NCBI RefSeq assembly: GCF_031583145.1
Contig: NZ_CP134050.1
Coordinates: 3,299,501-3,363,500 of the forward strand
DNA: 64,000 nucleotides
Reading direction: 5' to 3'
Origin: Brevibacillus brevis
Lineage (GTDB): Bacteria; Bacillota; Bacilli; Brevibacillales; Brevibacillaceae
Numbering within the stretch: the first letter of the stretch is position 1; each line of letters begins with the position of its first letter. The translations under genes were made by a program, and so were the position numbers. Positions 8,478-16,117 of this stretch are shown here, piece by piece. Below the pieces are notes generated by a model. The model saw only the letters and a program-made list of their open reading frames with translations, did no database searches and had not been told where the DNA came from.

Positions 8478-9992
8478 TCAGATTTGACCATTCTGGCAAA
8501 GCGGAAGTCTGATCTCAAAGCGAGCCCCACCCAGCTTGGGAGAATCATCCGCAAAAATTTCTCCGCCGTGATCATTGATGATGCGCTGTGTCGTGGACAG
8601 GCCGAGTCCTGTCCCTTCCTGTTTCGTCGTGTAAAATGGCACGAACAGATTTTGCTTCGCTTCCTCTGATAGCCCGATCCCGTCGTCCTCGACGGTAATG
8701 ACGACCTGATTAATCGAGGCGAATACGCTTACCCGCACCAACGTTCCTTTGCCCATCAATGCTTCGAATGCGTTCTTCAGGATGTTTAAAAACGCTTGCT
8801 TGATCCTCGGACGATGACCGTATATGTACCAATCCCCTTGTCCAATCTGCACGTCCAGCCGGATGCCTCTCCTGTTTGCCTCCGGCTCCAGCAGGCGAAC
8901 GACCCCGTGGACTTCCTCCATCACGAGGAAACGCTCGGAGACGATCTTGTCGTCCCGATAGCGGGCCAGCACGAGCACGTCATTCAACAAGCCATCGATC
9001 CGCTCGATTTCCGTCAAAATGACCGAGAAGTAGCTCTCCCGGCGCTTGTTGTCCCCCTGCTCCCTGAGCAACTGAATGAAGCCTTTGATCGAAGTCAGAG
9101 GATTGCGAATCTCATGCGCCATGCCTGCTGCCAATTGTCCTACTGCGGCCAGCGCCTCCCGCTTCGTCAGCTCTTCCTCGTAGCGCTTGCTATCCGTGAT
9201 ATTGCGCATTACCGCGATCGCCCCGCACAGCTCCCCGTTTCGATAAATCGGACTCGTGCTGACTGTCGTCCACTGCGAATTGTATTCCGCTACATAATGC
9301 CCGGATTGCCCACGCTCGATCACCCATTGGACGAAACGTTCGCTGTCGTGCGGACAGAACGCTTCGTCGATATTTCTGCCTATGATCTGGTCGCGGTCTA
9401 CTCGAAACAGTCGGGCAAGCTCATAGTTTGCCTCGATAATGTTCTTTCGCCTGTCAATCATGAGCACCGCGATGTCGTTGGATTTTAAGACGAGCTGGAC
9501 CAATTCCTGTTCGGCCACTTCGGAGAAATACTCCTCGGCTCCCCCCTCTTCGGAGCCGTGGACAGCCTGAAGGTTTTGAATGCCGCCTGCTTGTCCGACG
9601 TGGAACAAGCGGGCAAGCACCTGATCAACCACCTGGTAGAGCTGTACCATTGCTTGCAAATACGGCTCCCGCTCCGTTTCGGTACCTGCGATGGCGGCGA
9701 GGTCGCCATTCAGGCGGGCAAGCACCGCATCCCTCCCCAAGCGAATCCACTCAGCGGCTTCGCGGGCAGGCGCTCTCCCATCCGCACAAGCGGCATACAG
9801 CTCCTCCGATAGCCTGTCCAGATCGCGATGTCCCTCTGCCCCCGCACAATCCGCAAACGTCGCAAACATTTTGACAAGCCATGATGTTGATGGAGCGTAC
9901 TCCCTCTGCCCGCTTTCTGAGCTGGAAGAAAGCACGTTGGCAGCCAAAACAGGTGCCAGTTGAACAAGATAAGTGCGTATCCGATTTTTCAA
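8478..9992 (-). CDS. PAS-domain sensor histidine kinase (sporulation-kinase-like)
   Basis: A 504-residue soluble kinase without membrane helices. The N-terminal ~150 residues are a helical domain resembling RsbRD/bacterial globin-like sensors (tentative). A PAS domain follows (about 165-275: IAVLMIDRRKNIIEANYELARLFRV...), then HisKA with MAHEIRNPLTSIKGFIQL (His near 296) and HATPase_c with the G1/G2 boxes VEDDGIGL and GTGLGLS. This arrangement matches Bacillus KinE/KinB-like orphan kinases that feed the Spo0 phosphorelay, and no response regulator is adjacent. Start is TTG at 9990-9992 with AAGGAG 10 bp upstream. The phosphorelay role is inference from family and orphan status. Confidence 0.88.
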   Translation of the reverse strand: MKNRIRTYLVQLAPVLAANVLSSSSESGQREYAPSTSWLVKMFATFADCAGAEGHRDLDRLSEELYAACADGRAPAREAAEWIRLGRDAVLARLNGDLAAIAGTETEREPYLQAMVQLYQVVDQVLARLFHVGQAGGIQNLQAVHGSEEGGAEEYFSEVAEQELVQLVLKSNDIAVLMIDRRKNIIEANYELARLFRVDRDQIIGRNIDEAFCPHDSERFVQWVIERGQSGHYVAEYNSQWTTVSTSPIYRNGELCGAIAVMRNITDSKRYEEELTKREALAAVGQLAAGMAHEIRNPLTSIKGFIQLLREQGDNKRRESYFSVILTEIERIDGLLNDVLVLARYRDDKIVSERFLVMEEVHGVVRLLEPEANRRGIRLDVQIGQGDWYIYGHRPRIKQAFLNILKNAFEALMGKGTLVRVSVFASINQVVITVEDDGIGLSEEAKQNLFVPFYTTKQEGTGLGLSTTQRIINDHGGEIFADDSPKLGGARFEIRLPLCQNGQI

Positions 9993-10125
9993 GTCGCTCT
10001 GGCTCCTTTGCCTTTACTTTACCGCGTGGCTAAATTTTCCAACAGACGATACTTTTATTATGAGCGTTATGTACCTGTGATGTAAAGCGGTACGAATGAG
10101 CTCGTTAGCGTATTATCGGAAGCGA

Positions 10126-10160
10126 TAAAAAGGCATTTGCCCACCTGTTGGCAAATGCCA
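10126..10160 (-). terminator. Terminator after the monooxygenase gene
   Basis: GGCATTTGCC (10132-10141) pairs with GGCAAATGCC (10150-10159); the A run at 10127-10131 gives a T run on the minus strand, right after the stop of the small monooxygenase gene. Confidence 0.85.
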
Positions 10161-10167
10161 CGGCCCG

Positions 10168-10458
10168 TTACGAGTGCGCCTTTACCGCGTATCCCTCAAG
10201 CGTCGACGTTACCGGGCTGTTCGGGTTGCTGCCAGCGTGTGCGCGCTGGAATGCCTCGCTTTGCGTCCAATTTTGAAAATCTTGTTCCGTCGCCCATTTC
10301 GTGAAGACAATATACTCGTTGCCTTCCGCGGGTGCGAGAAACAGGAATTCCAGAAAACCCGGAACGTCCTTCATCCTTTCGCCGCCACCTGCGAAAGCCC
10401 GCTCCAAATGCGACTGGTAATCGGCCGGAACCTTCAATTTGTTCATGGAAACGTACAT
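10168..10458 (-). CDS. Antibiotic-biosynthesis-monooxygenase/IsdG-HmoB-like protein
   Basis: A 96-residue ferredoxin-like fold protein of the ABM family. MYVSMNKLKVPADYQSHLERAF, VPGFLEFLFLAPAEGNEYIVFTKWATEQDFQNW and SEAFQRAHAG match the heme-degrading HmoA/HmoB/IsdG pattern (W in the beta strand, His near the C-terminal helix). Such proteins cleave heme to release iron or act as small cofactor-free oxygenases. The ATG at 10456-10458 is chosen because the family begins here; the long upstream in-frame extension overlaps the next gene in another frame. Activity on heme is a family inference. Confidence 0.82.
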   Translation of the reverse strand: MYVSMNKLKVPADYQSHLERAFAGGGERMKDVPGFLEFLFLAPAEGNEYIVFTKWATEQDFQNWTQSEAFQRAHAGSNPNSPVTSTLEGYAVKAHS

Positions 10459-10520
10459 GCGCTTCACGCCCTTTCCCGATTGGATACCTTTCCCATTATA
10501 GCAGCGAACCCTCGAAAAAC

Positions 10521-10560
10521 CAAAAAGAACCGCAGACGATATTAGTCTCGCCTGCGGTTC
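10521..10560 (-). terminator. Terminator overlapping the 3' end of the 302-aa gene
   Basis: GAACCGCAG (10527-10535) pairs with CTGCGGTTC (10552-10560), followed on the minus strand by CTTTTTGG. The right arm covers the last codons of the gene that stops at 10542. Confidence 0.8.
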
Positions 10561-11450
10561 ATTTGCTGTTCCAGCATGATGTCCATGAGGAGCGTATCCT
10601 GCAATGGATCTTTTGGATCCGTCGTCAACAAAGCAGCTACCGCCGCCATCGCGCTGCGGACCGATTGATAGGAGTAAAAAGCATCCCGTTCCGCATCGCT
10701 GAACAAAGAAAGGTCGGAGCGTTCCTGCACCGGGTACGGAAAATCCGTCTCTACTCCCGCGCGATCCAGTACAATCAGCGCCTGCTTGATCGCCAGCAAG
10801 GCTGCACTTACGCTGATTCCGTACTCTTTGCGCAGATCGTCCCATACCTGAAAGGCGGACTTTTCTACCCGCTCCTGATTGGGCCGCGTGATGATACCTG
10901 TCTTGCGTCCCTCTTTCAACAGCCAGTCTACAAAGATGTCCGGACGTGGGGGAAACGCATAGACCTGGAGCTTCATCTCCAGCTCGGTCGGATAGTCTTT
11001 GGCAAATCGCGCGTGCGACAAGGACATCTCATAGCGCCGAGAGGGATGGCCCGGAACCGTCACAAAGACCGTGTCTTGCCGCACCGCAGCGACCTGCAGC
11101 TTGGTGCGGGCAGGGATCCTGCCTTGGGGAGCCTTTTCCCTGCGGATATTTCCCGGTATGAGCTCCGTACCGAACTGATGGTACTCTAGCGGAGAGTCTA
11201 TCCACGGGATTGGTTCCCGTGTCTGTATTTCATACAGCCCGTTGAACGTCACCCATTCGCCCGGCCGGCGCTGGCTGCGGATCAGAACCATATGGCGTTC
11301 GTCCTCCGGCGGGACTTCGGCATCCGTATCTTCCGGCGGCGGGAACACGCGTTTGTGTTCGACGAGAACGCTTTCGTGCAGAAGCAGTCGCTCCAACAGC
11401 TCTCGTTTGCTTACCCATTCGTATCCAATCCGGTAAATCCGGTTCTTCAT
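10542..11450 (-). CDS. Uncharacterised 302-aa protein
   Basis: I do not recognise the family. The protein is soluble, has no signal peptide or membrane segment and is rich in charged residues. The N-terminal half looks beta-rich (KNRIYRIGYEWVSKRELLERLLLHES, VLIRSQRRPGEWVTFNGLYEIQ, TKLQVAAVRQDTVFVTVPGHPSRRYEMSLSH); the C-terminal half is helical and ends in MLEQQMNRRRD. The start at 11448-11450 is supported by AAGGAGG 8 bp upstream; a longer in-frame start at 11612 would run back into thiE. It follows thiE by 73 bp on the same strand and may be co-transcribed, but nothing ties it to thiamine. Confidence 0.72.
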   Translation of the reverse strand: MKNRIYRIGYEWVSKRELLERLLLHESVLVEHKRVFPPPEDTDAEVPPEDERHMVLIRSQRRPGEWVTFNGLYEIQTREPIPWIDSPLEYHQFGTELIPGNIRREKAPQGRIPARTKLQVAAVRQDTVFVTVPGHPSRRYEMSLSHARFAKDYPTELEMKLQVYAFPPRPDIFVDWLLKEGRKTGIITRPNQERVEKSAFQVWDDLRKEYGISVSAALLAIKQALIVLDRAGVETDFPYPVQERSDLSLFSDAERDAFYSYQSVRSAMAAVAALLTTDPKDPLQDTLLMDIMLEQQMNRRRD

Positions 11451-11523
11451 CGGCTCCACCTCCTTCTTGTCGCCATCTGGTGTGATTTCTTCCAGCCGAG
11501 TTTTTGTTAACCTACCATATGTA

Positions 11524-12204
11524 TCAACCGACCTGTCCGTGCCGGGCAGATCGTACAATTCCCTGCAAGGAGTGCGCTGCCTCGCGCGGGGAAGCCGCTC
11601 TGCTGATCGCACTGATGACAGCCACGCCGTCTGCCCCGAAGCGAATTACTTCCGAAGCGTTTTCCAGTGTAATTCCACCGATCCCGACGATTGGGAGCTC
11701 CGTTCCTACCGCATCGCGGATTGCCTTCAAACCCGCCGGCCCGATTGGCTCACCGGCATCCGCTTTTGAGGAAGTGGCGTACATGGCTCCGACCCCGATG
11801 CAGTCTACCCCGCCATTTTTCGCCGCCAATGCTTCTTCTACTGTCCCTGCTGATACGCCGATGTACATATCCGGTCCGACGATCCGTTGCACCTCGGCAA
11901 GGTGCATGTCGTCCTGTCCCACGTGGACTCCGTCCGCCTGCAGACGAACGGCGAGATCGACGTCATCGTTGACGAAAAACAGCGTACCGTGCTCGCGGCA
12001 AAGTTCCTGCAGCTGGCGGCCAAGCTCAAAACGCTCATCGGCAGTCAGCTTGCTCCCTTTGTCGCGGAGCTGCAGCGTCCCCACTCCGCCCTCAAGTGCT
12101 TCTCTGACGATCTGGACGGTACGCTCCACGGAATATCCGCAATCTTGCGTTCCGATGACAACATACACACCCATTTTCTCTCGCAATATGCTTCTGTCTT
12201 TCAT
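11524..12204 (-). CDS. thiE: Thiamine-phosphate synthase ThiE
   Basis: A 226-residue TIM barrel that joins HMP-pyrophosphate to the thiazole phosphate to make thiamine phosphate. Seen in order: TLQLRDKGSK (phosphate/pyrophosphate binding), LFFVNDDVDLAVRLQADGVHVGQDDM, IGVSAGTVEEA, CIGVGAMYATSSKADAG, and VGIGGI...ADGVAVISAI. The usual GvGPiypTxTK loop reads GVGAMYATSSK, a mild deviation. ATG directly abuts the tenI stop codon, so the two are coupled. No HMP kinase (thiD) or thiazole synthase genes and no TPP riboswitch are near. Confidence 0.93.
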   Translation of the reverse strand: MKDRSILREKMGVYVVIGTQDCGYSVERTVQIVREALEGGVGTLQLRDKGSKLTADERFELGRQLQELCREHGTLFFVNDDVDLAVRLQADGVHVGQDDMHLAEVQRIVGPDMYIGVSAGTVEEALAAKNGGVDCIGVGAMYATSSKADAGEPIGPAGLKAIRDAVGTELPIVGIGGITLENASEVIRFGADGVAVISAISRAASPREAAHSLQGIVRSARHGQVG

Positions 12205-12831
12205 TTACATTCGCCCCTTCCCACTGTCGAGCGCCTCTCGGTATGCACGCGCGGCCTGCTTGACGTCCTGGGCATCCGTAATCCCGGAAAGCACGCCGAT
12301 GCCCGAGCAGCCCGCCCCCAATACTTGACTGGCATTCTCCGGAGTAATGCCTCCGATCCCGATGACCGGAATCTTCAGTCTCGCCGTGATACGGGCCAGC
12401 TCTTCCGTACCTCTCGGCGGGATCCCAGGCTTGGAACCGCTCGCGAACACATGGCCGTACAGCACATACGAAACCCCTTCGCCTGCCGCTTGCTCCGCCT
12501 CCGCCAAGGAATGCACGGACCGGCCGATCCATTGCTCGTCCCTCAGTACAAGGCGAGCTTCCGCCGGGGTCAGGCTATGGTAGGCCAGATGTGCGCCGCG
12601 GCACCCTGCCGCCGCCGCCACATCCACTCGATCGTTGATGATGAGACAGCCTTTGGGCAGCACGTTGGACAAAGCGATCGTCCAGTCCATACACTCCCGC
12701 GCTGTCCGCTGCTTTTCCCTGACATGCAAATAGTCCATGCCCCCGGCATAAGCTGCTTCCGCCATAGCGAGCACCTCATCCAGCGATTGACGGCCGCTGG
12801 TTATGACATGAAGCTCAGGAGTGCGAGTCAT
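12205..12831 (-). CDS. tenI: TenI-like thiazole tautomerase
   Basis: A 208-residue ThiE paralogue. TenI aromatises the thiazole intermediate made by ThiG; the catalytic histidine is present in YVLYGHVFASGSKPG, where ThiE has a threonine-rich loop. Other elements are YLHVREKQRTARE, GCLIINDRVDVAAAAGCRGAHLAYHSL, IGRSVHSLAEAEQA and IPVIGIGGITPENASQVLGAGCSGIGVLSGI. Family members lack thiamine-phosphate synthase activity. The start lies inside the end of the upstream 120-aa gene (17-bp overlap) and the stop abuts thiE, giving a tight three-gene unit. Confidence 0.88.
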   Translation of the reverse strand: MTRTPELHVITSGRQSLDEVLAMAEAAYAGGMDYLHVREKQRTARECMDWTIALSNVLPKGCLIINDRVDVAAAAGCRGAHLAYHSLTPAEARLVLRDEQWIGRSVHSLAEAEQAAGEGVSYVLYGHVFASGSKPGIPPRGTEELARITARLKIPVIGIGGITPENASQVLGAGCSGIGVLSGITDAQDVKQAARAYREALDSGKGRM

Positions 12832-13177
12832 TCGTCAGTCCACCGCCCCCCGACAACGCTGTCAAGCATTCCTGCAGCCATTGCCTCGTCTTGTCATCTC
12901 CCTCGGCAGGAGCGTGCGCGAGCAAATCCGCGACGAGCCTGCGGAGAAAAAACGACTGCTGCAGCGTCAAGGGGAATGTGATATTTTTCGGTTTCGTCTC
13001 CTGCTTCTCCAGCGTTTCCACACCGGCGAGCATTACGCCCGCGATCGATTCCACCAGATCCGAGAGCGACTCGTTTTGCTTTAGTTCGTCGTAGCATCCG
13101 TCATAGAGACGGCACAATATCAAAAACGCCTGTGACGACAAGGTCACCGGCTGTACCTCCTGCATCGGTTCCGTCAC
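12815..13177 (-). CDS. Uncharacterised 120-aa protein overlapping tenI
   Basis: Family not recognised. A small acidic, mostly helical soluble protein (LSSQAFLILCRLYDGCYDELKQNESLSDLVESIAGVMLAG, then FPLTLQQSFFLRRLVADLLAHA). The start is GTG at 13175-13177 with GGAGG at 7-bp spacing. Its last codons overlap the start of tenI by 17 bp, so translation is probably coupled to the thiamine genes, but I see no thiamine-related motif. It may be a regulator or adaptor of the operon. Confidence 0.65.
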   Translation of the reverse strand: MTEPMQEVQPVTLSSQAFLILCRLYDGCYDELKQNESLSDLVESIAGVMLAGVETLEKQETKPKNITFPLTLQQSFFLRRLVADLLAHAPAEGDDKTRQWLQECLTALSGGGGLTNDSHS

Positions 13178-13335
13178 ACTCTTCCCTCCACTCGCGTAAA
13201 AAACTTCTTTCTTTGCCTCTCAATGCGGAGCGACTGCGATCAGCGGAAAAGCGCGATGCGCTCCAGAAAAAACAAAACCTATTATATCATAATCGCCCTG
13301 AAATCGAGCCCTTTTGAGTCGCAATCCGCGAGAAA

Positions 13336-13366
13336 AAGAAAAGCCGCTGAAAGTCAGCGGCTTTTG
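13336..13366. terminator. Terminator overlapping the 43-aa gene stop
   Basis: AAGCCGCTGA (13341-13350), loop AAG, TCAGCGGCTT (13354-13363) with A/T runs on both sides; it can act in both directions. The stop codon of the small minus-strand gene lies in the stem. Confidence 0.85.
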
Positions 13367-13485
13367 CTCGTTCCTTCATTGCGGTCATTGTGATGGGACT
13401 GTCGCAGGTTCGTGTTCTTGTCGTTCTCATCCAGCGTCTGACCGCGATTTTTACCCAAATCCTTGCTGTTGTTATTTTTGCCCAT
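13354..13485 (-). CDS. Small Asn/Lys-rich hydrophilic protein (possible spore protein)
   Basis: A 43-residue, very hydrophilic peptide (MGKNNNSKDLGKNRGQTLD... NDRNEGTSKSR). The start at 13483-13485 is set by GGGAGGT 7 to 8 bp upstream. Composition and the NNSKDLGKN start resemble minor acid-soluble spore proteins such as SspP, but identity is too weak to name it. It follows the DUF3054 gene by 75 bp and ends inside its own terminator stem, which argues for a real, independently terminated gene. Alternative: a generic disordered stress peptide. Confidence 0.6.
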   Translation of the reverse strand: MGKNNNSKDLGKNRGQTLDENDKNTNLRQSHHNDRNEGTSKSR

Positions 13486-13560
13486 AAGGTCCACCTCCCT
13501 GACGTCGTCAAAGGATAGCGTAACCAATATCGGTGTCTTTACTCCTTCAACTGCCCACAT

Positions 13561-13965
13561 TTACACGTTGGTGCGCTTACGAATGGCATAGCCGATCGCA
13601 AAAAGAATTCGCCAGCCAAGCAGGAATGCCAGAGTAATCAGGTATGCAACCCAAGTGAAAAGCCACGTCATCGGAATGCCCGTCCACCACGTTCGTAGGA
13701 CAAGTCCGATCGGCGCTGCTACCGTCCAGGTGAGAAACGTCGACAATAGCAGTCGGCCAAATGATTCGTAGGCGTTTTGACGATAACTGCGGAAAAGGAA
13801 GCATGCGACGACCCACCCTGCCAAGAACGGAGCCAGTGTGTCCAGGATGCCGAGGACAGTCACGGGCAAATGATGGGCCAGCTTTCCGTAGTAAGCGAAG
13901 AGCAGGAAGGCGACCAGATCTCCGACCAGCAGTACATAGCCGGCAGGCGAGATACGCAGTCTCAT
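13561..13965 (-). CDS. DUF3054 four-helix membrane protein
   Basis: A 134-residue integral membrane protein with four hydrophobic helices (VLLVGDLVAFLLFAYYG; FLAGWVVACFLF; LSTFLTWTVAAPIGLVL; WLFTWVAYLITLAFLLGWRILF). The pattern GDxxAFxLFxYxGxxxH and the short C-terminal basic tail fit the DUF3054 family, whose function is unknown. Its upstream neighbour on the same strand is the GNAT gene 96 bp away; the downstream neighbour is the 43-aa protein. Confidence 0.8.
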   Translation of the reverse strand: MRLRISPAGYVLLVGDLVAFLLFAYYGKLAHHLPVTVLGILDTLAPFLAGWVVACFLFRSYRQNAYESFGRLLLSTFLTWTVAAPIGLVLRTWWTGIPMTWLFTWVAYLITLAFLLGWRILFAIGYAIRKRTNV

Positions 13966-14061
13966 GAATACCCTCTTTTCTCATGAAGCGTTACTGTACT
14001 GTTTTCATGTACCTACCTATTGTACACACGCTTCCTTCCGCCCCACAATCTTTCCGACCGT

Positions 14062-14652
14062 TTATTCACCAAACAGCAACATTTGCAGCTTTGCATCGAC
14101 AGAAGGCCACTCGCGATCCACGATGCTGAAATAGACGGAGTCCCTGATATAGCCATTCGGCAAAACCATGTGGTTGCGGAGCACGCCTTCCCGGGTACCC
14201 CCGATCCTCGCGATCGCTCGCTGCGAGTTCTCGTTGCGCGAATCGGTTTTGAGCTGTACGCGGATGCAGCCCAGCTCTTCAAAGCAATGCCGCAGCAACA
14301 GCCACTTGCATTCGGTGTTGACGAGCGTCTTCCAAACGGACGGAGTCAGCCAGGTGGAGCCGATTTCCAACCCGCGGTCCTGGCGGGAAATGTTCAGAAA
14401 CCGCGTACTGCCGATTACCTTCCCATCCTGCTCGCGAACGATGGCAAAAGGCAGTTCGGTTCCCTTTTCCTCATGTTCTAGCGCCTGCTCAACGAACTGC
14501 CGTGCGTCATCGAGCCGAACAATGCGATCTTTCATGTACGTCCAAATTTCCTCGAACTGTCCCGCCTCCCAAATTCCTTGCGTATGCCGTTCGCGCAGCG
14601 GCTCGAGCCGGACGAGTTTTCCTTGCAAGGTGACCGGTGTGATCGAAAGCAT
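14062..14652 (-). CDS. GNAT-family N-acetyltransferase (RimJ/RimL type)
   Basis: A 196-residue GNAT enzyme. Motifs include LVRLEPLRERHTQGIWEAG, the beta-4 segment FAIVREQDGKVIGSTRFLNIS, EIGSTWLTPSVWKTLVNTECKWLLLRHCFEELGCIRVQLKTDSRNENSQRAIARIGG, the classic N-x-S-x-R-A-I-x-R-I-G acetyl-CoA region. RimJ/RimL-like members acetylate protein N-termini or small amines. Start at 14650-14652 chosen for AAAGGAG 9 bp upstream; an in-frame start at 14718 lacks a site. Substrate not predictable; it appears to be its own unit. Confidence 0.88.
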   Translation of the reverse strand: MLSITPVTLQGKLVRLEPLRERHTQGIWEAGQFEEIWTYMKDRIVRLDDARQFVEQALEHEEKGTELPFAIVREQDGKVIGSTRFLNISRQDRGLEIGSTWLTPSVWKTLVNTECKWLLLRHCFEELGCIRVQLKTDSRNENSQRAIARIGGTREGVLRNHMVLPNGYIRDSVYFSIVDREWPSVDAKLQMLLFGE

Positions 14653-14782
14653 GTGTGTCGCTCCTTTGACTGTTCTGCCGCTCGCTCTTGGCAGAACAGC
14701 TCCCATAAATTTTTCCAATGATAATGGGCGGAGAGCCTGCTGTCAATCCTTTTTCTGCCGGGCACCAGCCTGCTTGTCCGGT

Positions 14783-15886
14783 TTACTGCACGCAGCCTCT
14801 TGCATCTACCTTCCATTTGTCCACGACCTGCCCTTCCCGCACCACCAGGTAGTGGTCAAACAGATTCGCGACCGTACAAGCATGGTTGGGGATGATTCGG
14901 ACGCGATCCAGCAGCCCGAGCTTTGTCTCTCCTTCGAGTTGAACGACGCCATGCTCCTCGGACAAGCGAGCGATGACCAATTCCGGATGGCCGATCACAT
15001 GCCCGAATCCTCTGACGGTAGCATTCCCGTGTGCCCCCTGGTCCAGCGAGAGCGATTTGCTTCCCGTGTCGAGTACGAGCCTCTCTCCCTGCTTTACACT
15101 GACCACCGTGCTGACCAGGCTAAGGGCGCATTGCTCGTAAGCCGCGACACCCAGACCGACCTGAATGGCATCGTAAAAGACGGCGTTGCCCGGACGAACT
15201 TCCGTGATCCCCGGCACTTGGCCGGAAAACGTGTATGTCGGTGTCGACCCCACGCTGCGTACTTCGATCGGAATCCCGTTTTTCTCGCAAAGCTCGGCGG
15301 ACTCCACGATACACCTTCCCTCGTACTCCCCGATGTCCCGGATCTGCTCATAGGAAGAAGCCGCATAGGAATGTCCGGCATGCGTAAACAGCCCCTTGAG
15401 CCGCAAATTCGGGCAACGGCTCACGTACCGTGCGAGCTCGAGGGTGTGCTCTCCGGGCGCGACTCCGCAACGTCGCAAACCTGAATCCACCTTGATCCAG
15501 ACGTCGATGGCTTTTCCCAGTTGCCCGAAAAAGTCCTGGATATGCTGTGCCTGTTCTGCGGAATCGACGGTCAAAATCATCGTGGCGATGGGCATGAGTG
15601 CGGCTACGCGGGCCAGCTTGGTGGAAGAGGCCAACGGATAGGCAATCAGTATGTTGTCGATTCCAGCGCGGGCCATCACCTCCGCTTCCGATACTTTCGC
15701 GACCGTGATCCCTGCAGCACCACTGGCGATCTGCCGTCTCGCGATTTCGACCGACTTGTGGGTTTTGATATGGGGCCTCCACGAAATGCCTTGCTGTTTG
15801 GCAAACCGGTCGATTCTTCTGAGATTGGCTTCCATGATGTCCAGATCCAGCAGCAGCGACGGCGTGTCCAGTTGGTTGATGTCCAC
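14783..15886 (-). CDS. PLP-dependent D-threonine aldolase / D-serine dehydratase-like enzyme (DSD1 family)
   Basis: A 367-residue fold-type III PLP enzyme: alanine-racemase-like barrel with the Schiff-base lysine in WRPHIKTHK and a C-terminal metal-binding motif HACTVAN (His and Cys bind Zn or Mn in DSD1 and D-threonine aldolase). GSTPTYTFSG and the phosphate-binding stretch near RPGNAVFYDAIQVGLG fit too. Reaction: retro-aldol cleavage of D-threonine/D-3-hydroxy amino acids or D-serine dehydration. It lies downstream of tctCBA on the same strand but a terminator (16051-16095) separates them, so co-regulation is uncertain. Confidence 0.86.
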   Translation of the reverse strand: MDINQLDTPSLLLDLDIMEANLRRIDRFAKQQGISWRPHIKTHKSVEIARRQIASGAAGITVAKVSEAEVMARAGIDNILIAYPLASSTKLARVAALMPIATMILTVDSAEQAQHIQDFFGQLGKAIDVWIKVDSGLRRCGVAPGEHTLELARYVSRCPNLRLKGLFTHAGHSYAASSYEQIRDIGEYEGRCIVESAELCEKNGIPIEVRSVGSTPTYTFSGQVPGITEVRPGNAVFYDAIQVGLGVAAYEQCALSLVSTVVSVKQGERLVLDTGSKSLSLDQGAHGNATVRGFGHVIGHPELVIARLSEEHGVVQLEGETKLGLLDRVRIIPNHACTVANLFDHYLVVREGQVVDKWKVDARGCVQ

Positions 15887-16050
15887 TTTGCATCCCTCCC
15901 GATTGTCTCATTGAAAACGGATTGAAATGAGTTCCTTACGTTCATCATACCTTGGCTCTCTTTTGCCGCGCTACCGTTTGCTCGCATTCCTGATGTTCGG
16001 ATGGTTTCCCGAACATCCCCCTGACGCCCGTCAGGTCTCTTGTTCAGATG

Positions 16051-16095
16051 AAAAACGTCCCTTTCCGCTTTTCATCATGTTGCGGAGGGACGTCC
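16051..16095 (-). terminator. Terminator of the tct operon
   Basis: AACGTCCCTTTCCGC (from 16054) pairs imperfectly with GCGGAGGGACGT (16082-16093); the minus strand continues TTTTTC. It lies right after the tctA stop. Confidence 0.8.
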
Positions 16096-16117
16096 ATTGG
16101 TTCGGGCAAAGCCGTAC

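Noticed and set aside
11100..13300. TPP riboswitch near thiE/tenI
   Set aside because: I looked for the CUGAGA and ACCUGA-type core in the leader before the 120-aa gene and did not find a convincing one.
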